From Microcaldota archaeon (GTDB lineage: Archaea; Micrarchaeota; Micrarchaeia; Anstonellales; JAHKLY01), in assembly GCA_020854825.1 (NCBI GenBank), contig JAHKLY010000002.1, positions 95,487 to 159,486 on the forward strand: 64,000 nt of DNA. The letters run 5' to 3'. The translations under genes and the position numbers were made by a program. The notes below the pieces were generated by a model. That model ran no database searches. It worked only from the letters and a program-made list of their open reading frames with translations, and had not been told where the DNA came from. This document shows positions 33,886-42,639 of this stretch, in pieces. Each line of letters starts with the position of its first letter. Position 1 is the first letter of the stretch.

Positions 33886-35046
33886 TTAATTATTTGAATG
33901 TGCTTTGTATAATTCTTCAAAATGTTTGGACATCGCAGAAAATGCTTCTGAAAATAAAGAATAATTAGTTAATTTTTTCATAATATAATCTATTTCTTTT
34001 TTTAATTCTTCTTCAGTTATATTTGTAGTTTCAGCTAATGAAATAACCCAATTTGCCATATCCCATCTTAACCAATAAGAATTTTGTGGATCATTAAAAA
34101 CTCCTTCTTTTGATTCAGTTGCTTCAATAATTTTACCAGTTAAATGAAGCAAACAGGTTTTCATTTTTTTATTTTTTTCCATTTTTTTTATAGTTTCTTC
34201 AGTTAAAGGAATATTTGCTTTTTCAAATAAGGGGGCAGATTCTTCAAATATCATTTTATCAAATTCTTCAAAAACTTTTGAAAATAATTCAATAGCTTTT
34301 CTAAGTTTTGATTTAAAGAATAAGAATTTATTTCCTTTTATATTTTCAGGGAGGTCCATTTTATCAATAAGTTCTCTTGTTTTTTTCTCTCCTTTTAAAT
34401 ATACTAAAATAGTTATTCTACCAATTCTTTCAGCATCTAATATGATGTCATTTGAATATAATTTATACTCTTTTAAAATTTCATCTGCTTTTTGAATAGA
34501 TTCTATAAAATATTTCTCACTTTCATTTTTATGAGTCAATAATATTCCATATGTAGATAATAACGTGTTAACATATTTAGGATATTTTTTATTTAAAAAT
34601 TCGACAATAGGACTAAAACTTATTTTGTCTGTTTTTAATTTTTCATACCTGTTTAACATAGATAATTCATTAATTCCAAAAAGATCTTCTTTATAATTTA
34701 AGTCATCATCAAAAATAATCTTTCCAGTTTTTAATGCTGCTACAAATACAAATGCTTGATCTTGAGAATCTAAAGTTAATAATTGTTCATATTTATTTTC
34801 AGTATTTAATAATTCTACAAAATCTTCATAACGTTTAAGTGTATATATTTCTAATATTTTTTCTCCTTCGAGAGTATTAAAGTTAATGTTTTTAAGTTCA
34901 TGTCCCGTATAATTTTTGAATTTTGTAGTATTAATTTCATTTCTATTAATTGTTAACCAGTATTTCATATAAAATTGTACTTTATTTTTATCTAAAGTTT
35001 GCTGTTGTACGGACCTATGCTTATGAGTCTTTGAAGGGTATGGCAT
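33886..35046 (-). CDS. helical protein of unknown function
   Basis: A 386-residue helical Lys/Glu-rich protein without recognisable motif. ATG 35046 is used because a TATA-like TTATAAATT lies about 25 bp upstream, indicating a leaderless transcript; the GTG at 35064 falls inside that spacing. Lies directly downstream of another unknown coiled-coil gene on the same strand, with its own promoter. Confidence 0.6.
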   Translation of the reverse strand: MPYPSKTHKHRSVQQQTLDKNKVQFYMKYWLTINRNEINTTKFKNYTGHELKNINFNTLEGEKILEIYTLKRYEDFVELLNTENKYEQLLTLDSQDQAFVFVAALKTGKIIFDDDLNYKEDLFGINELSMLNRYEKLKTDKISFSPIVEFLNKKYPKYVNTLLSTYGILLTHKNESEKYFIESIQKADEILKEYKLYSNDIILDAERIGRITILVYLKGEKKTRELIDKMDLPENIKGNKFLFFKSKLRKAIELFSKVFEEFDKMIFEESAPLFEKANIPLTEETIKKMEKNKKMKTCLLHLTGKIIEATESKEGVFNDPQNSYWLRWDMANWVISLAETTNITEEELKKEIDYIMKKLTNYSLFSEAFSAMSKHFEELYKAHSNN

Positions 35047-35077
35047 ATATTTATCTAGATACACAAATTTATAATAC

Positions 35078-36238
35078 TTATTTAAAAAATAATTTTAGTT
35101 TTTGCAAAAACCCTTCTTGTTTTTGTTTACTTTCCATTTTATTTAAAAGAGACAATAATTCTTGACATCCCACAAGCTCTTGTTCTAATTTATTTTTTGA
35201 ATACTCTTTTAATTCTTCTTTTTTGATTATGTATGTTTCATACTCGTTAAAAGAATAAATACTATCTCCATAAAGAATTATCTCATTAATAATTTCTTTA
35301 GAACATTCTATTGATTTAAAAAATTCAATTAGATCATTACTCATTTTTTCATTTTTTTTCAAATTTAAAAAATTGGTTTTATCTAAATTAAATATTTTAT
35401 CAAACCATACTCTTTCTTTACGTATTACTCTATTGAATTTTGATACTTCTGGATATACATATGCTAATTTTTGGTCTGAATAATCGAAATATTTATATAA
35501 TTCTTGAAGATCCATATTACTAAAGAATGTATCTTTATTAAATAAATTTTCTAACTCTTGTAATGTATCTAACTTAATAAAAGGAAAATCAAATTTAAAA
35601 AGATCTTCTGATTGTATCTTTTTAATTAAATCTTTAATTTTTAAATTCATTAAACTATAGATATACTCTTTTCTAATTTCTTCTAACTTATTGATGTTAT
35701 CTAAGTATTTTTCTACTAATTTAATATGTTCAATATTTATATTCTCTAATTCAATTAAATTATTTAAAAGTAAGGTTATTTTGTTAATTCTTGTTTCCAA
35801 ATCAATTTTTTCATTTTTTAATTGTTGCCCTAATGTGAGATATTTTTTATTTAAATTTTCAATTTCTTCAAAATACTTAAATTTATTTTTAACTTCTTCA
35901 ATTTTTCTTTTTTTAAGTAATTCTATGATTTCTTTAAACTTTTCCCCTATATTACTAGATATTTTTCCTTCTTCCATCGCATTTAAAATAGTTGCTTCAA
36001 AAGAAAGATCTGTTTTATATGCTCTCTGCAGTTTTCTTCCTAATTTAAATTTTTGTCTTAAATCTTGATTTGATATTTCTTCTTGTTTTTTGATTCTTTC
36101 GGTTTTTTCAATTAATTCTTCTAACCATTTTGTCAATTCTAATATATCTTTAAATTGTTCTTCTCCAAACTCGTTTATCTCTTCTAAGGTTCGAGAATAT
36201 TGATTTTTTAAATTAAGAAGATCTTGTTTTTTATACAT
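35078..36238 (-). CDS. coiled-coil protein of unknown function
   Basis: A 386-residue protein dominated by long coiled-coil helices in its first half (YKKQDLLNLKNQYSRTLEEI; KKRKIEEVKNKFKYFEEIEN). The second half is less regular, and the last 15 residues are KQEGFLQKLKLFFK. ATG 36238 is used; TTTTATAAGT lies about 24 bp upstream. No enzymatic motif. Divergent from the ComF-like gene at 36320, which also has a promoter-proximal TATA. Confidence 0.6.
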   Translation of the reverse strand: MYKKQDLLNLKNQYSRTLEEINEFGEEQFKDILELTKWLEELIEKTERIKKQEEISNQDLRQKFKLGRKLQRAYKTDLSFEATILNAMEEGKISSNIGEKFKEIIELLKKRKIEEVKNKFKYFEEIENLNKKYLTLGQQLKNEKIDLETRINKITLLLNNLIELENINIEHIKLVEKYLDNINKLEEIRKEYIYSLMNLKIKDLIKKIQSEDLFKFDFPFIKLDTLQELENLFNKDTFFSNMDLQELYKYFDYSDQKLAYVYPEVSKFNRVIRKERVWFDKIFNLDKTNFLNLKKNEKMSNDLIEFFKSIECSKEIINEIILYGDSIYSFNEYETYIIKKEELKEYSKNKLEQELVGCQELLSLLNKMESKQKQEGFLQKLKLFFK

Positions 36239-36319
36239 ATACTTTATTAGATATAGATTACTTATAAAACTATTGTTCAATGCGCTATGTTTTTAAACGT
36301 TTAAGTATATTAATATATA

Positions 36320-37228
36320 ATGTATAACACATTTGAAAAAAAGTTTATAGAACCTTTAACTAAATCTGAAATAAAACTCATAGGGGATAAAGGCCCCATG
36401 TTTAAAACAGATAAAGAAACTATCCGAGGAGTTGCTTATTTTGAAAGATTACATGAATTAGCTACAGATGAAAGAGGCAACTTTAAAAGAAATGGTATAG
36501 ATTTTAGTAGTATATTTTATTATTTTCCAAAAAAATCAAGTCCACACATAGTTCTTCTGCCTTCTGGATTTAGTTTTAATGAAAGAATTAGACATCATCC
36601 TTCTAGTTTTTTAAGATTTTTAAAATTTAAATTATCCAATTTTGATACTACTGATGAAAAAGAATTATACCATTTGTCTTTAAAATATCTAGCAGCAGAG
36701 TTAGCAAGTATGTTAGATGAAGAATATTCTTTTATTTTACCTATTTGTCATTCAAAAGGTTTTTCAATACATCTAGGGACTCAATTATCTAAAGTATTGG
36801 GTATTAATATAGAATATGAATATGTTGAAACATTGAAAAATATAAAAACTCAAAGCACATTAAATACTTCAAAAAGATTATCTAATTTAAAAAAGTCTTT
36901 AAGACTTAAAAAGAAATTTCCGTTAAATTCAAAAATACTTCTTATTGATGATGTTATTACTACTGGAGCAACAATTCAAGAGTATCTTAGATTACTAGTT
37001 GGACAAGATGTAAAAACTATTATTAATTATAAAACAGAACCTATATTTGAAGAACATAGGATTTTCAATTCAAATTTAAAAAATTCTAGATTAAATTTTG
37101 TAGGAAATATTAATGGAAACCTTGTTTATTGTCTTGATCTTCCTTTTTTTGAAGCAATAGAGACAATTGAAAAAGATTTAAAAGTTTTAGAGTTTGATAA
37201 TGATATGCATTTTTGTAATTATCAATAA
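36320..37228 (+). CDS. ComF-like phosphoribosyltransferase
   Basis: A 302-residue protein with the PRTase PRPP loop LLIDDVITTGAT (about 208-220), preceded by TLKNIKTQSTLNTSKRLSN, the Q...R..N block of ComF-type proteins. The N-terminal 140 residues are not the usual zinc-ribbon part. ComF-family proteins help DNA uptake and recombination in bacteria; in archaea the substrate is unknown. ATG 36320 with a TATA-like TTTTTAAACG about 25 bp upstream suggests a leaderless transcript. Confidence 0.8.
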   Translation: MYNTFEKKFIEPLTKSEIKLIGDKGPMFKTDKETIRGVAYFERLHELATDERGNFKRNGIDFSSIFYYFPKKSSPHIVLLPSGFSFNERIRHHPSSFLRFLKFKLSNFDTTDEKELYHLSLKYLAAELASMLDEEYSFILPICHSKGFSIHLGTQLSKVLGINIEYEYVETLKNIKTQSTLNTSKRLSNLKKSLRLKKKFPLNSKILLIDDVITTGATIQEYLRLLVGQDVKTIINYKTEPIFEEHRIFNSNLKNSRLNFVGNINGNLVYCLDLPFFEAIETIEKDLKVLEFDNDMHFCNYQ

Positions 37229-37241
37229 AAAAAAGAAAAAA

Positions 37242-37394
37242 TTATTCTTCTTCTGCAAATCTCTTAATTTCTTCGATATGTTCAACTATTAATTGTGCTT
37301 TTCTTTTTCCAAATTTAAATGGATATTGATCTGCATCATCTTTTTTTAGAACAATTAATTTATTTCCTTTAAATTCATCATATTCTACTACCAT
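37242..37394 (-). CDS. 50-residue conserved-looking protein
   Basis: A 50-residue acidic/basic protein: MVVEYDEFKGNKLIVLKKDD, then QYPFKFGKRKAQLIVEH, ending in EEIKRFAEEE. TAGGTGATGAA before ATG 37394 is a good ribosome site. The KFGKRKAQLI segment reads like a folded mini-protein (short strands then a helix). It is the third gene of the run 37892-37242 that also contains a lipoprotein. I recall similar short proteins in DPANN genomes but cannot name one. Confidence 0.6.
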   Translation of the reverse strand: MVVEYDEFKGNKLIVLKKDDADQYPFKFGKRKAQLIVEHIEEIKRFAEEE

Positions 37395-37412
37395 TTCATC
37401 ACCTACAAAAAA

Positions 37413-37892
37413 TTATTGTTTAACATTTATGATTGTTAAATTACTAAAAGTAATATTATTTAAAACTATGTTTGCCGTAATTGTATAATCCCCTTCTTTA
37501 ATTCCTCCACAAACATTACATTTTGGTAGTTTAAATAAATATTTTTCACTATTATTTCCAATTGTTAAATCTATTGTTCTATCTTCTTTGAATCTATTAT
37601 TTATTGCTCTAATAGATAAACTAGCATTTTTAAAATCCATATTTGATTCTATATTGATACTAATATTTACTTGTTGAGAAGACTTATATTCAAGTTTATC
37701 TGTAGAAATATTAATTACCAAGTTTGGTTCAAGATCAAATTCATCATTTATATTGGAATTATTAGTTTCAGATATATTAATATGATCAGTTTCATTAGCT
37801 AAATCTTTATCGATAGTATCTCCATTTAAGTTAGTTAAACAACCAAAAAATAAAGAAAAAAGAATAAAAATAAAAAGTAAGTTTTTTTTCAT
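37413..37892 (-). CDS. putative lipoprotein with beta-sandwich domain
   Basis: A 159-residue exported protein: signal KKNLLFIFILFSLFFGC with a lipobox-like Cys at 18, then a polar Asn/Asp-rich linker. A beta-sandwich-like domain (about 55-158) follows, with strands LVINISTDKLEYKSSQQVNI, FKNASLSIRAIN and DYTITANIVLNN. Cys at about 127 and 130 (CNVC) may bind metal or form a disulfide. Likely anchored on the outer face of the membrane. Confidence 0.7.
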   Translation of the reverse strand: MKKNLLFIFILFSLFFGCLTNLNGDTIDKDLANETDHINISETNNSNINDEFDLEPNLVINISTDKLEYKSSQQVNISINIESNMDFKNASLSIRAINNRFKEDRTIDLTIGNNSEKYLFKLPKCNVCGGIKEGDYTITANIVLNNITFSNLTIINVKQ

Positions 37893-37921
37893 TGAATTAC
37901 ACTTCCATAAACCATGAAAAT

Positions 37922-38113
37922 TTAAACTTTTTTGACATTTACTGCTTTTGGTCCTTTTTCACCATCTTCAATTTCAAAGGATACTTTATCTCCTTCGTTT
38001 ATTCTTGTTCCAGGAACTAAACCTGTTATGTGAACAAAATAGTCTGTTCCATCTTCGCCAGTAATAAAACCAAAACTTTTTACTGGATTAAAGAATTTTA
38101 CTGTACCTTCCAT
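37922..38113 (-). CDS. cold-shock-domain protein (CspA type)
   Basis: A 63-residue single CSD with both RNA-binding motifs: RNP1-like KSFGFIT (about 12-18) and RNP2-like DYFVHI (about 24-29). The rest follows the five-stranded barrel (VSFEIEDGEKGPKAVNV). It binds single-stranded RNA and DNA as a chaperone. CspA-type proteins are typical of bacteria and scattered in archaea, so lateral transfer is possible. Monocistronic. Confidence 0.92.
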   Translation of the reverse strand: MEGTVKFFNPVKSFGFITGEDGTDYFVHITGLVPGTRINEGDKVSFEIEDGEKGPKAVNVKKV

Positions 38114-38206
38114 TTACTTTACACCTCTTTTTAAAGAATAACCCTTTCATTATATATATTAATGAAAAGTATTACTCTCAATACTACTAGAATTCTGAAT
38201 GACACA

Positions 38207-39601
38207 TTATTTAAAACTATGTTTTATTTCATTTCTATAAAAAGGAGCGTTTACGACAAGAGTTTCATACTCTCCACCTTCTCCCATTACATTCAGGTTA
38301 TATGTTTTAGATAATTTTTTTAATTCTTCTAGAGTGTGTTTATCTAATATTCTACCTATCCATTTTTTATCAAAACCTTCTGCTGCAGTTTTTGTGATAA
38401 TAATTGTAAAACCTTTATTTATCATTTCATTTAATAATTGTTCTTGATCTTCTCCCCATAAAGGAGTATAAGACTTTATTCCTAGTTTATTACAGATATT
38501 ATGGATTCTTTTTTTTTGGTATTCAGAAGCTATTGCACCAGATATAATTCCTTGAATTTTATATTGTTCTATTGCAGTTTTAATCAATTTTTCTAAATCT
38601 TTTAATTCATCCTCTTTATTTCCATCTGTTTTTTGAAATATAATTGGTATACCTATGGAATTTGAGATATCACTAGCTAATTCAATAGTTGGAGTATGAA
38701 ACATATAACTATCTTCATTTTTACTTTTAATAGTCATTAAACATGATATCTCATACCCTTTTTTCATCATTTTATACATAGCAAAAAGTGAATCTTTACC
38801 TGTACTTATCAAAGCACCCACTTTAATATTTAATAAATCACCAACATAATCTGATTTAAATTTAAATCCTTTGGATTTAGCAAGCCGTTCTATATCTTTA
38901 TCTATTCCACTTCCATACTGTACAGCAAGTTTTTGTCTCCAAGCATATTCTTTGGGTACTCCTAATTCTTCTGAAACTTGTCTAAGGATATATTTTTTAT
39001 GTCCATCTTTAATTTTTAAATTTCCTGGAATTTTAAGAGAATGAGATATGAGGTCTTTATTTAAAAATGGAGTTAATAATGCAATATTAAAATATTTTGC
39101 TAAAGAATTATCCCTATCTAGATCTCTTTCTTTTAATGAATCTAACCCGCGTTTACATTCTTCGTTTATATTTTTTGCATGTGCATGTCTTTCGTATCCT
39201 GCGTAAAGTTCTTCTGTTCCCAATCCAGAAAATAAATGAGTAATCCCATCTTCACTTGCTTTTTTTATAGATAAATACAATGGTAGTGCAATACTTACAG
39301 TAACATAAGTGACATTTTCTATAATATTAGAAACTTCAATTAATTCTTTTTCTAAATTTTTTGGTTTCACAATTTCAAGTTCAAAACCTAGTTCTTCAGC
39401 TGCTTTTTTTGCAAAAATACAATCTTTATAATCTTCTTCAGAAGAAGTAGTATAACATATGAAATCTATATTATTATCTTTTAGAATTTTAGCTATTAAA
39501 GTAGAATCAACTCCTCCTGAGAATAAAACTCCTATTTTACCATGTTTAGGTATCTCATTAAGTATAGATTTAGTTATTAATTGCTTGAGTTCATTATGCA
39601 T
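38207..39601 (-). CDS. fusion: asparagine-synthase-like PP-loop ATPase + Dph6-like diphthine-ammonia ligase
   Basis: A 464-residue protein with two PP-loop domains. N-terminal half (about 1-255): GVLFSGGVDSTLIAKIL is the PP-loop, then THLFSGLGTEELYAGYERH, as in asparagine-synthase-type amidotransferases without a glutaminase domain. C-terminal half (about 260-464): VGALISTGKDSLFAMYKM, GIISGAIASEYQKKR, TPLWG and GEGGEYETLVVNAPF, the signature of Dph6, which makes the final amide of diphthamide on EF-2. Both nucleotide motifs look intact. The N-terminal domain could supply ammonia or act on another substrate; this is an inference. Confidence 0.85.
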   Translation of the reverse strand: MHNELKQLITKSILNEIPKHGKIGVLFSGGVDSTLIAKILKDNNIDFICYTTSSEEDYKDCIFAKKAAEELGFELEIVKPKNLEKELIEVSNIIENVTYVTVSIALPLYLSIKKASEDGITHLFSGLGTEELYAGYERHAHAKNINEECKRGLDSLKERDLDRDNSLAKYFNIALLTPFLNKDLISHSLKIPGNLKIKDGHKKYILRQVSEELGVPKEYAWRQKLAVQYGSGIDKDIERLAKSKGFKFKSDYVGDLLNIKVGALISTGKDSLFAMYKMMKKGYEISCLMTIKSKNEDSYMFHTPTIELASDISNSIGIPIIFQKTDGNKEDELKDLEKLIKTAIEQYKIQGIISGAIASEYQKKRIHNICNKLGIKSYTPLWGEDQEQLLNEMINKGFTIIITKTAAEGFDKKWIGRILDKHTLEELKKLSKTYNLNVMGEGGEYETLVVNAPFYRNEIKHSFK

Positions 39602-39639
39602 ATTTATATTATGTGAGAATATCCTTATAAAAGTAAGTT

Positions 39640-40779
39640 TTAAATTGTAGCACTAATATTGTCTTTAGATTTTCCCAAAGGTATAGGTAAATATTTTTGA
39701 GCAGGCATAGTTTTTTTTTCATTTAACCAATTTCTGATTATATTCATTGTTTCATCAATAACAGGAGGTAAATATTTTTTTGAATTTACCCTTTGCTTTT
39801 TTTGAGATTTTAAAAAATTTAATGCATCTTTATCACCTAACATATCAAAAAAAACTTTTGCATATTCATATTTAGTAGAATAAAATATTTTAGCTACTTT
39901 TTTCATAACTCTTCTTTTGCAGATTAAATTTTTTTGACTTATTTCATACAAAATATCGAGTGAGTAATACCTTGAAAGAGTAAAAGTTTCATTATTTAAT
40001 ATGGAAGAACATAAAGCATCTATAACAATATTACTTTTTTTATGGGAACAGTTTGTTCCCATTTTAATTAGTACTTTTTTAAGATAATCTATTTTCCATT
40101 TTTGTTCATTTTGATTATCTAATACTAAGATAGCCTCAATTAATTTCCCACAATTTTTTTTGGTTATATTTTTTTCAAAGAAATATGTATATCTCAAAAA
40201 ACCTTCTTCTATATTACAATTTAACATTGAATTCCAAATGATATTAAAGTCGTTAAAAAGTAAATTACTTTCAATTTCATTAATTACAAATTTAAGTCGA
40301 TCATCTTGTAGATTCTCATTTGTTAAACAATGAATAAATTTTGGAATATATAATTTTTTTTCTAAATTAATAATACCATTTTGAACTAAGGGTAATAACG
40401 AATCATTTCCTTTAATTAAAAATAATAAAACAGGGTATATAGGGGGAATTTTAGAATCTCTCATACATTCTTCCATAAACTTTTTTTCTTCAGAATTTGC
40501 TACTGGATAAAATTTGAAGAAATGTACTAATCCAGAATCACAAAGGTGTTCAGTTATTATCCATTTTATTGTATATAATTCATTAAAAGAATCGTTTCTT
40601 ATTGCATGATGGATACGAGTTACAATAATTTTTGCCACTAAATCTCTAAGTTCCCAGTTTATATCAGAAATAAAGATTGCAAATTCTTTCATTGATTCTT
40701 CATTAGATTGCTCAAATAAATAAGCAATAAATTTTTTTAATTCGTGTTTGTTGACATCATTTGAAAATTGTAAACTCAT
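39640..40779 (-). CDS. helical protein of unknown function
   Basis: A 379-residue all-helical protein with repeated pairs of helices (LVAKIIVTRIHHAIRN; YLKKVLIKMGTNC; VMKKVAKIFYSTKYEYAKVF). It resembles HEAT/ARM-type solenoids such as the 13778 protein but I see no direct similarity. No signal, no membrane segment. Eight bp downstream of the HAD gene pair on the same strand, so it is probably in their operon. Confidence 0.6.
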   Translation of the reverse strand: MSLQFSNDVNKHELKKFIAYLFEQSNEESMKEFAIFISDINWELRDLVAKIIVTRIHHAIRNDSFNELYTIKWIITEHLCDSGLVHFFKFYPVANSEEKKFMEECMRDSKIPPIYPVLLFLIKGNDSLLPLVQNGIINLEKKLYIPKFIHCLTNENLQDDRLKFVINEIESNLLFNDFNIIWNSMLNCNIEEGFLRYTYFFEKNITKKNCGKLIEAILVLDNQNEQKWKIDYLKKVLIKMGTNCSHKKSNIVIDALCSSILNNETFTLSRYYSLDILYEISQKNLICKRRVMKKVAKIFYSTKYEYAKVFFDMLGDKDALNFLKSQKKQRVNSKKYLPPVIDETMNIIRNWLNEKKTMPAQKYLPIPLGKSKDNISATI

Positions 40780-40787
40780 AAATTTAA

Positions 40788-41432
40788 TTAAACTAATTTA
40801 TAAAGTTTCTTTTGCTCTTCAATTATGGATCCAATTTGAATAAGATCACTGATCATATAATCTGGAATAAATTCAGGTGTTTTTTTAGGTTTTCTTATCA
40901 TCCATGCAGTTTTTATACCTAGTGTACTGGCTACCACAAGGTTTTTTATTTTATCATCAATAAATAATATTTTATTTGGTTCACAATTACATTTCTTTAT
41001 TAAAATATCATAAACTTCTGGTTCTGGTTTTGAGTATCCTTCTTTACCTGTTAACACATTCACATCAAAAATGCCTTTTAATTGTGGAGAGATTAAAACT
41101 TCTTCTCCCCAAGATTCTGAAATATTACTTAATAATCCAATTTTTATTTTTCCTTTTAAATTTAAACTTAATTGTTCAAAAGTGGGATCAATTAAAGATA
41201 AAACTTTATTCATAAAATTTTTTCGTATTTTTTCATAGTCTTGCACATCTATCTCTCTCCAAAATTTAGATTCAGATAATTGTCCTTTATCAAATTTATG
41301 GATTTTATCCATTAACACATCATAATCAACTAACTCACCATTTGCTTGTAGAATTGTAAATAATAAATCTCCTAAACTACCTTTTTCTAAGATTACTCCG
41401 CCAAAATCAAAAATTAAGTATTCATACCTCAT
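40788..41432 (-). CDS. HAD-family hydrolase, motifs intact
   Basis: A 214-residue HAD protein: motif I YLIFDFGGVILE (nucleophile Asp), motif II IGLLSNIS, motif III SKPEPE with its Lys, and motif IV ILFIDDKIKN. Size and cap match the epoxide-hydrolase-N-like HAD subgroup. It overlaps by 4 bp the end of a close, catalytically degenerate paralogue. Substrate unknown. Confidence 0.85.
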   Translation of the reverse strand: MRYEYLIFDFGGVILEKGSLGDLLFTILQANGELVDYDVLMDKIHKFDKGQLSESKFWREIDVQDYEKIRKNFMNKVLSLIDPTFEQLSLNLKGKIKIGLLSNISESWGEEVLISPQLKGIFDVNVLTGKEGYSKPEPEVYDILIKKCNCEPNKILFIDDKIKNLVVASTLGIKTAWMIRKPKKTPEFIPDYMISDLIQIGSIIEEQKKLYKLV

Positions 41433-42037
41433 TCTATCAAATCCTCCAGTTGAATTAATTTAGGAACAATTAAATCTGCTTTACCGCTACATTTTTCAAT
41501 GGGTTTTCGTAATAATAATACAGTTTTAAGACCTTTGCTACTAGCCATATTAATATTATCTACATCTTGATCAATGACTAATGCATTTCCTATTTTATTT
41601 TTGATTATATCAAATGCGATGTCATTTGGAAACATTGCCTCTAAATCTGATGATAAAATAGATAATTGAATCATTGAAGATAATCCAGATGAATCAAATA
41701 TTTCTTCTGCCCATTCTTTGGGTATATTACCATATACTCCTATTTTTTTATCCATAAACCCAGATATTAAAGGCAAAAAATCATTATCAAAAGAATATTC
41801 AAGTTTTTCTAGGACTAATTTCCTTGGCATATGTATATCTGTTATACCAATATTTTGCCAAAATTCTTTTTCAATTATTTGTCCTTTACAAAACTTATCA
41901 AATTCAGTATTAAGTTCATTATTATTTTTCATTTTGCAATTTCTGATTGTATCCTTTATTATTTGAGGAATGTTTGAAAAAGTAAATACTCCTCCCTCTA
42001 AATTAAAGAAAACCGAATTACACCTTATTTTTTCCAT
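41429..42037 (-). CDS. catalytically degenerate HAD paralogue (pseudoenzyme)
   Basis: A 202-residue HAD-like protein aligned motif by motif with its neighbour. Motif I reads FFNLEGGVF, with Asn in place of the Asp nucleophile. Motif II is IGVYGN, without Ser/Thr. Motif III has MFPND, lacking the Lys. Motif IV is ALVIDQDVDN. Catalysis is therefore not expected, but the fold and length are kept. ATG 42037 is preferred over GTG 42046. It precedes and overlaps the active HAD gene, which suggests a regulatory or heterodimer partner. Confidence 0.8.
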   Translation of the reverse strand: MEKIRCNSVFFNLEGGVFTFSNIPQIIKDTIRNCKMKNNNELNTEFDKFCKGQIIEKEFWQNIGITDIHMPRKLVLEKLEYSFDNDFLPLISGFMDKKIGVYGNIPKEWAEEIFDSSGLSSMIQLSILSSDLEAMFPNDIAFDIIKNKIGNALVIDQDVDNINMASSKGLKTVLLLRKPIEKCSGKADLIVPKLIQLEDLIE

Positions 42038-42097
42038 ACTGGTCACAAATTAATTTCAAAAGAAAACTTAATAAGCCTTTCAGTTTAATATATCAAT

Positions 42098-42394
42098 ATG
42101 GGAAAAGTATATTTTACAAAAGACACAGAACCAACAAAATTTGTGATTGAACAAATATATGATCTTGCTGGTCGTTTAATTTTACATGGAACCGTAATGC
42201 ACGGAGTCATAAAACCTGGAATTGAAGGCAAAGTTAAGGGTAAAGAATTTATATTAGAACATATTGAACAAAAAAATATTCGATTAGATTATTTAGAAAA
42301 GGGAGAAACGGGCGATTTAGTAATAAAAAGTAGAGATACACTTAAAAAAATTCATCCTGAAGATTTTGGAGTAGGTAAAATACTATTATTTTGA
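42098..42394 (+). CDS. small beta-barrel protein, EF-Tu domain II-like
   Basis: A 98-residue protein with a beta-rich pattern: GRLILHGTVMHGVIKPGIEG, KGKEFILEHIEQ and EKGETGDLVIKS. This order (G-rich loop, K.G, I..I, G..GDLVI) is what domain II of translational GTPases looks like, but no GTPase domain is present. Could be a free-standing domain or ribosome-associated protein. Starts divergently from the HAD pair. A hairpin terminator follows. Confidence 0.55.
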   Translation: MGKVYFTKDTEPTKFVIEQIYDLAGRLILHGTVMHGVIKPGIEGKVKGKEFILEHIEQKNIRLDYLEKGETGDLVIKSRDTLKKIHPEDFGVGKILLF

Positions 42395-42409
42395 CGCTAA
42401 TTAACTCAT

Positions 42410-42431
42410 ACTATAACTTTCTTATAGTTTT
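42410..42431 (+). terminator. hairpin terminator after the small beta-barrel gene
   Basis: ACTATAA (42410-42416) and TTATAGT (42422-42428) form a perfect 7-bp stem with loop CTTTC, followed by TTT. It lies 15 bp after the stop at 42394 and ends the transcript before the structured RNA. Confidence 0.45.
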
Positions 42432-42498
42432 GTGTTCATTTATGTTTGAATAAATCAAAATAATGAATAATATTTTTAAATATATTTATTATAATACA

Positions 42499-42578
42499 TA
42501 TGCTCTTACCTTTATGGAGAGCAAGGTGGGAGGTAAGGAAGGAGCCAGCGTGGTTAACCTGCCTTACCCTTCTTTTTA
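42499..42578 (+). ncRNA. compact structured RNA with mutually exclusive stems, upstream of serS
   Basis: An 80-nt block much richer in GC than its flanks, about 25 bp after a TATA-like TTTTTAAATATA. Stem 1: GCTCT (42502-42506) with AGAGC (42518-42522). Stem 2: GGTAAGG (42532-42538) with CCTTACC (42562-42568), enclosing a hairpin AGCCA-GCG-TGGTT (42543-42555), followed by TTCTTTTT as a terminator tract. An alternative stem pairs CTTACC (42505-42510) with GGTAAG (42532-42537), which excludes stems 1 and 2. It can be a separate small RNA or a switch/attenuator before serS; serS also has its own TATA-like box. Confidence 0.55.
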
Positions 42579-42639
42579 TGTCAATTCTTTTTTTAAACGA
42601 ACAAAAGCCTTAATAAACTTTATTTACTGAAATACTTCT

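Noticed and set aside
42411-42600. The structured island considered as a tRNA
   Set aside because: No anticodon arm, T-arm or 7-bp acceptor pairing can be built.
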